Assembly (NCBI GenBank): GCA_012932295.1
Contig: JAAONU010000016.1
Span: 15,912,111 to 15,976,110, forward strand
Length of the DNA: 64,000 nt
Reading direction: 5' to 3'
From: Cyclina sinensis
Lineage: Eukaryota; Mollusca; Bivalvia; Venerida; Veneridae
Program-made: the position numbers and the translations under genes
Notes under the pieces: generated by a model
Database searches by the model: none
Told to the model about the DNA's origin: nothing
What the model saw: the letters and a program-made list of their open reading frames with translations, nothing else
Shown here: piece after piece, positions 12,785 through 23,925 of the stretch
Numbering within the stretch: position 1 is the first letter of the stretch
How the letters are laid out: the number at the start of each line of letters is the position of its first letter

Positions 12785-15700
12785 CTAGGTGTTTCCATCT
12801 CTGAGGGCAACAAAATTCTTCAGTTTTCCTGGTAGAGGAAGTGACATCACAGAGGTCATAATATTCTTCCCAGCATGCAACTGTATTAAATGCTTCCTGA
12901 TCACATGTCTACTGCACTGCTGTAGAGAGCGAGGCTCATTAACATACTGCTGCAACAGGCCCTTCAATTTGGCATTTTTCATCACCTACAGAATATAATA
13001 TTAGACATTTTAAAATCACAAACATTTTTCTAGGATAGCACACTCTATGTAGCAATAATCACATAGACCTAAATGCTTAGTGTGCTCACAAACAGATATA
13101 AGAGAACAGTAAGTAGACATGGCATTGTTCCTAAAATATCAATACTTATCCTGTAGACCAAATTTTTAAATGAAAAGAAATGAACACCATAACATGCTTT
13201 AATGCTTACTGACTGGGTGATCACCATTTCCTAACTTCTAAAGATTGAACAATTTGGTACAATATATAATCACATGTATTTGATACTGTTCTCTATTTTA
13301 CTGACACACTGATAAGCCATTCAACAGGTAAAACGTCTTTCTACAAGTGATAATTAAATACTTTAATAGAGGGATTTCATTAAGTTTTTGAGCTGGAGGG
13401 AGTACATGTAAAGTAGGCGGGTGATTTGCTGCCAGTTTGTTATAAAATAAGCCTGATTTTAAGAAAGTTGCCGGGAAAAAATCGAAAATAGCCGGGTAAT
13501 TTACCCAGGCTTTCCGGTCTTAATGAAACCCCTGTAATAAGGTCTAGTTATGTAAAATTGTGAATGTAGATTTTTAGTTTTAAATAATAGTCAATAAATC
13601 CAATATGATATGCCTTAATATTTTTCGGATATTTTGCCAAGTCTGCTCTTGTTAGGTGAACTCCTGCTTCTAATAACAGCTTGAGGCTTCTCTCTCGGCA
13701 GTTAAAGATGGCCCAGTACAATGCTGTTGTGTCCCTGAAAGTGAATATTTCTGTTTCACTGTCCAGGTACAAGCATTTAAAAGATGAACAATTTTCATCA
13801 ATGCTGGTAATTTGACTTACAAGTCTTTTTTCTGCAGAGCACTTCCTCAATTATACAATAATAATATTCTTACACTAGATGCATGAAATATAAATTTAAT
13901 CCTTTCTGTCAGAGCTTGGTTTTTTTGAGAAACAAGGGGAGTTATTTAGGGCTAAAAAGTCTGGCTGCACCAAACTGTAGATAAGGTTCCTTTACTTAAT
14001 ACCATGGTTGTATACTGTTTATACATGTAAGTTTATTTGAGGGGGCACAAATGTTCTTGGTTTTCCTAAAATACTATGTACATGTATTTAATAACCAGAT
14101 TTTATTAATACATGTAGATGCTATGTTTTAATTTAACTGCTCTTAAAGTATACACATAATAATACATCTAATCAGAGCATTCAATGAAAAGACTATTATT
14201 CAAAGGATAAGAGTCTTATATCCTTAAATCCTTTCAGCGATAATTATTACATGGAAGTCCCTGACATAAATCATGACAAATTAAATACTCCCTTTAAAAT
14301 GTCAAACCCAATAAACAAACTGATACCTGAAGTCTGGTAGGTCAGGGTTGGCCCCACAGCTTAACAGAACTTCAGCATTGCCTTCGAATCCAAAATAGAC
14401 ACTTGCAGAGAGGGCTGTCTCACCAAATCTTCCATCCTGCACGTTCAAAAGTGCACCATTTTCTACTAGTAACCTGCATACAGCTGGGGTATTATTTCTA
14501 GCTGCTAGGATAAGACATGTGTTACCATCCTCGTTAAACATGTCTATGTCAAAATTAAACTGTAAGACATACTTCAACATTTCCTCACCATGTTTTCTTG
14601 CCATAACAGCTGCATGTAAAAGACTGCCATGCCAACAGGTCAGGTAGGGGTCTGCCCCATTTTCTATCAAATATCTTGCAATATCCAAGTTCCCACCCAA
14701 CACGGCCATATAGAGGGCTGTTGACCTGTCTAGGGCTTGAGTGTTAATGAAGTCCTGTTGTCCATGTTTCTCTAAATCCACACTTTTTTCAGAATTACTC
14801 AGTCCCTGTTTGTTTTTTATGTCCAATTTATATGATATTTCTTCAGGCAGTAAGTCATCAGGCAGATGATCGAACTGATTATCTCTCTCAACAGAATTTG
14901 ACTTCTCTATCAACTGTTTTAGAATCTCAAAGTGGCACTCAGACCCTAAGAAAGCTGCTATGTGTAATGGTGGAAAATGGCGCTTGAATACATTTATAAT
15001 ACTTCCCTTTGTCATACTGCAGCCAGCTGCAAGCAGAGTTTCTGCCATGTCTTTAGTCTTTTCACAGTTATTAAGAGCTAGTCCCAGTGGTGTATGGCCT
15101 CGACCATTCCGCTTATTCAGGTTCGCACCATTCTGTATTAGGAGTTTCAACATGTCACAGTTGCCCTGTTGAATTGCAAAATGTATTGCTGAATTGGTAC
15201 AATCCCCATAACACTGATTTACGTCTTCTCCATGTTCAAGTAAAATTGAGGCAAGGTACAAGTTATTGGTTTCTACAGCATGTATCAAGGGTGGGCTTGT
15301 TATGAAAACTTCGTTGCCACCTCTCATTTGCATCACCTGCTGCACATCAGCACCATTCTGTAACAAAACCTTGGATACATTCACAGATTTGTTCATAGAG
15401 AGCTGTAAAGGGGTAAGCCTTTGGCAACATGGTTCATTCACTTTTGCACCATAAGATAACAAAAGTTTCAGTATTGTTTCATCATTTAATATAATAGCAA
15501 TTGCAACAGCATTCATTTTATTTGCTGGTGTATGTTTATTTACGTCTGCACCATTCTCTAGCAATACTTTTACCACATCTTCATCATGTGTGCTTACAGC
15601 ACTCAGCAGTGCCGTTTCTTCACCATGGGAAGTGTTGGAACTTATCCCTAATTTAAACATTTGTCTAAGAAGTTCTAAAACCTTTGTTCTTTTTTTCACA

Positions 15701-15927
15701 ACATAATGCTCATCTAAATTCCATACTTTTGAAAGACATTTGCCATTGTGTTGGGCAAAATCTGTCACGAACTGGTGGTAGTGCTTGACTAACAGGTACA
15801 CTGCTGTGTTGTCGGGGTCAGTGTATGCTTCTATCGAATTAAGAAATTTGTCTACATCTTCAAGGTTTCCCTCTGCAAGAGCTCGGCACAAATCACAGAC
15901 AGGAGTTATATCAAGCTGTACAGCCAT
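12785..15927 (-). CDS. Ankyrin repeat and SOCS box (ASB-type) protein
   Basis: Three coding exons: 15927-14327 (533 codons plus 2 bases; donor TTCAG|GTATCA), 13845-13614 (acceptor TTGAG, AG|G codon = Arg) and 12985-12785 (acceptor CTGTAG, ends TAG), about 677 residues in all. About 12 ankyrin repeats are visible, with hallmarks such as TALLSAV, VKVLLENGADVN, TPLGLAL, RYLIENGADP and LLLEAGV. The last exon is a SOCS box: PRSL....R..IRKHL followed by the Cullin-5-box-like LPLPGKL. Family role: substrate receptors that bind Elongin B/C and Cullin-5 for ubiquitination. The start at 15927 is supported by an in-frame TAA upstream in the same exon; an acceptor at 16010 implies an upstream 5' UTR exon, not located. 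The exon 2-3 junction uses AAG|GCATAT, a GC donor, chosen because it keeps the frame and no GT is available before the stop at 13548. Without it the exon ends in that stop and lacks the SOCS box. The exact ASB class is not assignable by eye. Confidence 0.85.
13372..13533. mobile_element. MITE with GGTTTCATTAAG-type inverted termini
   Basis: The left end reads GGGATTTCATTAAG and the right end is the inverse CTTAATGAAACCCC, about 162 bases in total, flanked by TAATA on both sides as a likely target duplication. It lies in the intron before the SOCS-box exon of the ASB gene, about 14 bases beyond the read-through stop codon at 13548. The interior is a short GC-richer stretch (GCCGGG, CCGG) without coding capacity. 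Confidence 0.65.
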
Positions 15928-15997
15928 TGCCACATGTATATGATAGATGACTAGGACAGCTAAAGGAACCCTGATGGGGAATTTCTGAGTGCCACAT
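15911..15997 (-). promoter_or_regulatory. Upstream ORF overlapping the ASB start codon
   Basis: In the exon that carries the ASB start (exon edge 16009), an ATG at 15997 opens a 28-codon frame that ends TGA at 15911. It overlaps the main ATG (15927) in another frame. An overlapping uORF of this kind is expected to lower main-frame translation unless bypassed by leaky scanning. The function is inferred and depends on the transcript using this acceptor. Confidence 0.5.
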
Positions 15998-16769
15998 TAG
16001 TTTTCACACCTGAAAAAAAGTATATAGTAATTACATTATATTGGTTTTTTTTAAAAGAGATTACCAAGTATTATGATAAATTCAAAGATCAGTCAGAATT
16101 AAATAATAATTTCACTGGATTTGCTTTTTGCAGAGAAAGAAGAAATAACACAATAAAAAAAAACTTATTCTTGTGTCAGAAGTTTACAGACCAAAGTTCA
16201 TTTCATTTTATGTTTGAAATTCCTTGAGAACAGATATGGTTTCACCTGTCACCCTTTCTATGTAGTGGAAGTATAGTATAGCACCTCTACTGTTTAGCCT
16301 ATCAGCTAGCTTTTGTATCTGCTTCATGAACTGGTGGACCTGAGTTTTTTTATGCAGCTTAGAATAAGCAGATTTTTTTCTGGTTACAGTTGGCACTCAA
16401 TGTTTATGACTCACAAGTGGATATGACATTAACCAGTCCAGGAATTTTGGGATAAACTCTGAGATGGGTTGGCATATTGTAACCGGTGCAACACTTGTGC
16501 TCCCATGCCTTGGTTTTCTGCCAGCTTTCATGACAACATTATAGAGAGTCTCAAGGGAGCAAAGCAAAACTATTGTAACTGCATATAATGATAATTTACC
16601 CTTGAGACCTAAGGATGAATTTAATCAATTAATCAATTTAATTGCAATATACATCTTGCCTGTAACACTCAAGAGGAGTAGGCAGTAACCAGAGATAGAT
16701 TAACAACTTAACAGGAAACAACCTGACGAACTAGACGGTCAAAAACTATACATAGCTTATGTTATTGGC

Positions 16770-17744
16770 AGTGGCTACGGTTACGGAACCGTAATCCTAG
16801 CCTCCGTGTCTAGGATTATGTAAGTTCCGTAATCCTAGACAAACCCACAGTAAACGGCTACGGTTATGGAAATTTTTTAAAAGAAGCATATTTTCAATAG
16901 TTAAATATCAAATAGCATGCCAAATTTAATTTTTATTCATTAAACAAACCATTTTAATTGTAAAGTTGTGACAATGAATTTTCTATACCGTTTGATACTT
17001 ACACTATGGACCGAGTGAGATGGAGAATGCATTGTGTTGAAGTAAAAACATTATGAAAGGGTATGTAATTAATCCTCAGAAAATATATCATACATTAATC
17101 AACTAGAAGCAAATAGAATCTGTACTGAAGCGCGGAGTACTTATTATTATGCTTCGTTTGTACATTTGCACATGATTTGAGTGTTGATACCTGATGAATT
17201 GAACAAAAAACTACAGATAGTGCCAAAACATCAAAAATTAAGAAAAAAACTTATTTCATTATACTGTTACTGTTTTGTACATCGATAAGATTGAGTGCAA
17301 GAAACGTCGTCTGAATGGAACTTTTAAATGTATTTACAGAATAGTGCAAAAGTACTGTAACTAATTATTACCAGATTTAGTGAAAATAAAAACATTGTTT
17401 GCCAGTCACTGCGTACAGAGAAACCAACCCCAGTCGTCTCTGAAGAGTCTCTAGATGACGACAACGACATTTAACCATTTAGATGACTACGACATTTAAC
17501 CATTTTACGTTAGTCAATACAACAACAACCAAGATGGCGTATCATAGCATTAGTGTTGACTCATTTTGGAGAAAATGTAATATTTGAGGCAATAACTGGT
17601 TTATCACTTGATTTTGGGTATGTAACCCTTTTTTAAAAAAACTTCCGTAACCGTAGCCTATTCCACTGGTTTTCTCTAGGATTACGAAACTTCCGAAATC
17701 CTAGACTCGGAGGCTAGGATTACGGTTTCGTAACCGTAGCCACT
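16770..17744. mobile_element. Non-autonomous DNA element with about 110-bp compound TIRs
   Basis: Left end 16770-16886 and right end 17625-17744 are inverted copies. Both begin AGTGGCTACGGTTACG and continue through a TAATCCTAGCCTCCG block, a CTAGGATT block, a TTCGTAATCCTAGA / TTCCGTAATCCTAGA block, a second GGCTACGGTTA block and an A/T-run (TTTTTTAAAA). The GGCTACGGTTA word is therefore present twice in each end. The interior (about 740 bases) has no transposase. Target duplication is unclear. The fold-back-like ends make it a MITE-type or foldback element of unknown superfamily. Confidence 0.8.
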
Positions 17745-19825
17745 TCCTATGTAATTTGTTTTTGATATCATCTGACTGTAAATAACATTTGCATTGTTAG
17801 TAAAATTTGCATTGTATTGCAACCAAAGGAGTTTCATAGAATTTTTCAATTTCTTGTTTCCACTTTGTTCTGATCTTGTCCAGGCTGTCTTGTCCGAAAA
17901 AAACAATAAACCGATAAATAGCGCACTCGAGCAAAATCTTGGACATTCATCCGTCTTGTTAATTTGAAAGCTAAAAATTACACGCAGATAAGTTTATATG
18001 ATTGATATACGATAAAAACACACACTTATACTGATGCCTTTCAATTAGACTATTTCTTTTTAACTTGATACACTCTCTGTTTTTCTCTGTATTTTAACCC
18101 GACCCAAAAATATGGACTGGTTTTATGCTGAATAGCGAAAAGGATACATAAAAAGCCCGACATCGAAAATCTATGAGTTTATGACTATTAATAGTTTATG
18201 ACTATTCTCATTTTTTTATATATATTTTTGATCTAGAGAAACATAACAAGAAAAACCGAGAGGAATGTTAGTCGAAAGCAGCAGCAAGAACAGTGAAGGA
18301 CATTCGGCTAAGGTGCAGCATAATCAGGCATCCAAAATAATGTTCACTCAATTTCGTTAATGGAGCCATACACAGACACTTGGATGCAGTAGAGCAGTTC
18401 TTGCCCCAAAATGGATCTTGTACACATGCTGAGACCCCCTACAGTTCATAACAAACATGTTTTGCCCATCAAACGGCACTTCAGAAAAATGCCCATTTTT
18501 CACTATACTGCAGTATGGCTATTGTAATTGTTATAATGACTGTAATATAATTTCAAGACTACATTCACATATGGTACACTTTTACTCGTCTGTACACGGT
18601 CCAAATTTAATAAATCTAGCTTCAAAAAATAGGAAGCTGGTCAGTATAGGTCAGTGTCGACAAAGGTCAAAGTTGAAATCTGCATGAAAAATTGAATAGT
18701 TCAAATTTCAATGTTGCAGCTGCAAAAATCAAGGAAGTACGTATGTCAGTAAGTCAGTGTAAGGACATCATGAAGGTCAAAGACAATGTTAAATATGTAG
18801 ACAGAAAAGTTCCTTTCAGAATTTACAAGCGGATTTTTAAGCGTAAAAAACTTACCTACAAGTCTGAATAAACCAGCTAGGGTTATGAACTGAACAGTTT
18901 TGAAAAATAGACAGTGCTACATAACAAATACCTAAGCTCTGGGCCCCATGGTCAAGGGTAAATTTCTTTTTTTTTTCCTAATTCGTTCGTTTGTGACCCA
19001 AAATAAGGAACCATTTTTGACCATAGAGGCATGATTTGAGCAGCTTTAACAGAGAAAGGCAACACAATGCCATTTATAGTAAAATTATCTAATCTCTATA
19101 CCTCTTGTAGACTTCTCAATTGTTCCTGTGAGTATATAAAAAAAAACAAGTGACCACTGCAACTGGTCATGTTGAAACTCAGACAATAATCCACACCAAA
19201 TAACTCCAAGGCCCTGTAATTCCATAGAAAATGATTTTTAAAGTCTCTCAACTTTTGGAAGCAGGTCATAACGCCCACAGGTCAAAACGTTCCCTATTCG
19301 AAACATTCCTGTTTTTGGTCATAATGTCCCCAAATGTAAAAAAGAAATATCAGCAAAGAAGGAAATTAAATCGGAACCAGATAGATTACACCTTTCGTTA
19401 TTCATATGTATATTAATTGTAACTGATTATTTAACAACGGACATACTAAAGCACAAGGTTTAATAGTAACAAAATATGTAGAAGAACTGAAATACTTTTT
19501 CATTTCCAAAATTAGTGTTGTTTTTTTAAATTTTGTTCAAAACTATTAAAAAATACAATCTAACAATATCAAACTGCTTCTATAATACATTATTTTCTCT
19601 TGGAATTTCAGTATATCTGAATGATTTATTTTCAATTTTTTATTTTGAAAATGTATTAAGAAATATTCCTAAAGTACAAAATAATGTAATGTGTAATTAT
19701 AGAAAACATAATGCTCAATATATTACTTTATAGATTCTCATTCATGTAATAATCAAGTAAGGCTAAAGGGTAATTGAATTCAAATAAACATAATCCATAA
19801 TCAGTATAAGTACCCTGTTAGCTTT

Positions 19826-19920
19826 AGGGACGATACGGACCATGGGACAATACGGACCAAACGATACGGACCATATTTTGGGATGATACGGACCATGTTT
19901 CGGGACGATACAGAGCATGT
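19826..19920. repeat. Short array of GATACGGACCA-type units
   Basis: Five copies of a GGGA(C/T)GATACGGACCATG-like word, some shortened, lie within about 95 bases. The spacing is irregular (roughly 14 to 24 bases). Confidence 0.75.
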
Positions 19921-21341
19921 TTAAAACAATTATTTTCTACTGAAAAATGTATTTTGATAACAAATGTTCTGACTTGGGGAGTTACTGACATGCTTTATAC
20001 TGGTAAAGCATGTCTATGGTATACAGGATTTTAAGATATAATCATATATTGTATACATGTATATTAGACACGTGTTACTGAAATCTTACAGAAAACTGTA
20101 ATTCTGTCATATCATAATTTTTGTATTTGTTTTTTTCACCAATTTCAACATCAGCAAATGGCCAGTTGCTCGAAACTTGAACAGTTTGTTAAACTAACTG
20201 TCACTTAAATTGGATGTCAGTTCATTTATATACCAAATGGAAGAACATTATTTTAATAAACTGTCTCTATGCTACAAGATATAAGCAGTACATTTTTAAA
20301 ATAAGACAAGAAAATAAAAATTAATCATTTATAGAAATACAGTTATACTAGGTCAAATTTTAACCATCCTGTTTGTATGCATCTACATGCATGACATTTT
20401 ATCAAACATATTTTGACTTTAGTCTTATGGTAAACATTAGTCACTATTCATCATATCAGTTAAAGTCATCAACTGTCAAAACCCTAATGTCAAAGTTCCT
20501 CTTTTTTAATAAAAATGTCTATTTTAAAGTCCTAGCACTGGGGTCATTCACTGCTGCTTGTTACAAATGTTGACTTGTCTAATATTACACAGAAATGAAA
20601 CTTGATTTATCATGACTTTATAGCCCAGCTCATTGAGAAGGAATGTTTTAAAACAAAATTTTATAAAATGCTTTTCTTGTTTCCAGTGCATGTCCTCCGA
20701 CATGGCCACCATTATTTAACATTACAAGGCTAATCTTATATTATATTCAACAAAAAAAACTTAGAAAGAGGCTTACAGGTATGTACGAATTTAACCACCC
20801 ATGTGAATTATGCCTGGTTATGCCTGTATATTTCCAAGTCACCACAGGAGGTTAACTGTCCTGTGTATTGTAGCCTCTTATCATATACTGATATTTACTT
20901 TAATATGTAAGTCATATTTGTTGTTATTCCTGTCACATTTCATTCTTTTTATCAACACTTACTATACAAATAATCACAGAGATACGCAATTCGAATCTTA
21001 AAGATTGTTAAATTTACTCAATACACAGTACAGAATCAATCTAGTTAAATAATATAAGCTATAATTTGAAAAAAGATCAGTATGCCCACAGACCTGTTCT
21101 CAGAGAAAAAGAGAAAAACAATCATAACACATTACTGTTCTTATCCAGGACTTGGATATACTAAATACAAAAGTAAATTATGTAAAATGAATATATTTAA
21201 TTAAAACATCAATTTCCTTTACATTTCATTTATCAATGTTTGGACATTCTTGAAGTTGAACCTACAGTTTTCCAATAAATAAAAAGAATCACAACAATAA
21301 CTGATTACTGTTCTTACCTATATGATTTGAAAATACTAAAA

Positions 21342-21675
21342 ACAAAATGAAAAATAAATAAACTGACAATATAATAAATATATTATCAGTTTCCATCACA
21401 GTTTATGTGTCAAGCTTAAAATGTTAAGGTCTCACCTACTTTTTTCAAATATCTACAAAATATATGGTAATAAAATAATTAATAGATATAAAATTGCCAC
21501 TAAATTCAAAATGAAAAATAAATAAATTGACAATATATTAAATATATTATCAGTTTCCATCACACTCTGTATCAAGCTTAAAATAAATTTTAAAGTCACA
21601 CCTACTTTTTTCAAATAACTACATAAATATAAAGTAATAAAATAATTAATAGATATAAAAATAGATATAAATTGC
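21342..21675. repeat. Local direct duplication, about 165 bp
   Basis: The block starting AAAATGAAAAATAAATAAA at about 21344 recurs at about 21509. It continues through TATTATCAGTTTCCATCACA, a TCAAGCTTAAAAT block and CACCTACTTTTTTCAAATA to AATTAATAGATATAAAA. The copies differ by scattered substitutions and small indels. A more diverged relative may begin near 21110. Confidence 0.8.
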
Positions 21676-21792
21676 CATATTAACAACATCATATTTATAT
21701 AGGACAGTGATTAATAATAAAAATAGCTATAAATAAAGAAAAAAACTATAGTCCATATATACCCTCAGGCCTGTTTCCATGGCAATATATAC

Positions 21793-21872
21793 CTGGTCAG
21801 CAGAATTTGGTCAGCAAAATAGACCATGTGGTCAGCAATCAGCTGGTCAGCTAGGTCTGGTCAGCAAAATAG
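21793..21872. repeat. Cluster of TGGTCAGC words
   Basis: Five TGGTCAGC words lie in about 75 bases (near 21793, 21808, 21829, 21843, 21858). The longer word TGGTCAGCAAAATAGACC occurs at 21808 and 21858. Confidence 0.7.
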
Positions 21873-22676
21873 ACCTACCCTGACCGAAGCCCCCATTGAT
21901 ATTGCATGAAACAGAACCCATACCATTCCAAAGTCATACTTGATACTTTCACAAGCTCTTTGTGTAGCATCAATCCATATGTGACTTTGGTCCAAGACCT
22001 TAATCCAAAGTATTTTAATTCTTTGCCTATGTCATAAAAAGAACACTATATAGTGAAGTCTGGTTAAAATCCATTAAGGGCTTTCAAAGGAGGTGTCTTT
22101 TAAAGCAAAGGTTGACGACGCATCCTTGATGTCGCAAAACAGACGACGGAGTGCCACTTTCTACAATTACCCTTCGTCGAATAATTCGTTCTCCGGTGAG
22201 CTGAAAAGCGAACAGGAAGAAAAATACAAGATCGAAAGTAATATGAGCAATGCAAATGTTGCTCCGTAGAATTCAGTCAGCACTTGGGACGACGTGAATG
22301 ATATACGATTTTAACCACTTGTAAAGACGATGTTAACAACTTAATTTAGCTTTTAAATTTAATCTTAGCTGTAAAATAATGAATGGTATTTTTGTTATCT
22401 AAAAAGGGTGTTAATTGAGTAATATGCATAGCATATCATTGTGTATTTAATTATTCTTCATGTGAGAGAGATAGTGTTGTTTTGACGACACCGTGTCAAG
22501 AAAAAGAATGTAAATGAGAATCGGATATTGTTGAAAAATAACAACACACATATAATCATTTTAGTTATGTTTTTTTTATTTTGTAGTCTCGCATGATTTT
22601 CTTGAAAATGTACCATTAATATATTATATTTTCATGATATGCATCAATATGAGCGATTATTTGTTATAATTTTATT

Positions 22677-22700
22677 GCGGACCGGCAAAAGCCGGTCCGC
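22677..22700. repeat. Perfect 10-bp-arm hairpin
   Basis: The arm GCGGACCGGC (22677-22686) and its exact inverse (22691-22700) are separated by AAAA. The surroundings are AT-rich. The first eight bases recur inverted at 24195-24202 (CGGTCCGC), so this may be one end of a mobile element. Confidence 0.85.
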
Positions 22701-23654
22701 TATATTTAATCCGGTGTTTGAAAAGACCCATGGGGTTACGTAATAAGTAGACTGTGTCCGTAATAAGTAGAATGTGTCCTTACATCAGTGCAAATATTGT
22801 TCAGTTGTTACGAAAAATTCTAGACACAGTCTATTACACTAGCAGCCTCCAGAGGGAGGCGCACCCGTCGCGCGCCCCTTAAAATACCCTGACAATAGGT
22901 GTTATTGTAGGTCTAATTAGAATAGGTTTTAAATAATGTATACTTTATTGCTCAACATTGAATTGAGTAATCAGAGGCACATTTGAACCGTTTAAATGAG
23001 GTAGAAAACGGACATAGATTTTGCCGAACATTTTGCGCCCCCGCCTAACCTGAAATCCTTGAACCGCCCCTGTATTACCGCGTATGAAATCGGAAAATCA
23101 AACAAACTTAGCTTAAAGAAATTTTCAGCCAGGGTTAACTCTATATCCTAATATACATTTATGAAAGAGTCATTTTAATGCTTTGTAACTCCAATGTATA
23201 GTGTAGCTGTCTATATATATTTGGTAATTTCACATTAAAATTAAGATGATCTCACATTAGATTGCTTCAAACTGCTTGACAGTAACCTTGTTTTACATAA
23301 TTTTTATAATGCAAATCCTATGTACAATAAATCCAACATTCAGTATACCTGAAATTAGACTATAAGTACTATAGGTAACATCTCATATTTCACACATGAG
23401 AGATGTTTGTTTGATCGTTGCTTTTTCATGAAACTCTCAAGTGTTTCAAATGCACAGTACTTGTTTAAATAATTTGTTATTTTTTAAGTATTTCTGAATG
23501 TGATCTTTGTCAAATATCTTTTTTATTTTTGAATAAATACAATGCTTTTAGTTTGTGTTTCTTTTCTGTATTATGAACACTTTGGTGATCTTATCTCCGA
23601 ATTACTAATGTCCAAACAATTGGTACTGTTATAATCATCATATTTGACCTTATT

Positions 23655-23925
23655 TTTCGTCGATATCGGTTGCCCGTATGACAGGCGACCCCTGAAGTGA
23701 TTAGTTATTTTATGCTACGGGGGGAGTGCAAGATACAGAAAGCATCCCATTCAGAGACACCCCTGGTTCTTTATTCTTGCTCAGTGTGTAGCACTGGCAC
23801 ATGAGACCTCGGTTTAAAGTCTCATCCGAAAGACTATTAGTAATGTTAGTGGAGGAGCGAAGGATCGAACTCAGGACCCCTGCTTTACCAGTCCAGGGCG
23901 TTACCACTGGACAACATCCGCTCCC
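23655..23925 (-). mobile_element. tRNA-Thr-like SINE
   Basis: On the minus strand the head (about 23925-23855) starts GGGAGCGGATGTTG, has an A-box-like GTCCAGTGGTAACG, a CCCTGGACTGGTAAAGCAGG anticodon region and a B-box-like GAGTTCGATCC. The word order resembles tRNA-Thr, although the anticodon loop is enlarged. The body (23655-23850) shares several blocks with 2300-2445, which shows that it is dispersed. Confidence 0.65.

Noticed and set aside
14960..15454. Plus-strand ORFs over the ankyrin exon
   Set aside because: Antisense shadows of the long ASB exon.
22677..22700. Rho-independent terminator
   Set aside because: Stem-loop shape fits, but the context is eukaryotic and no gene ends here.
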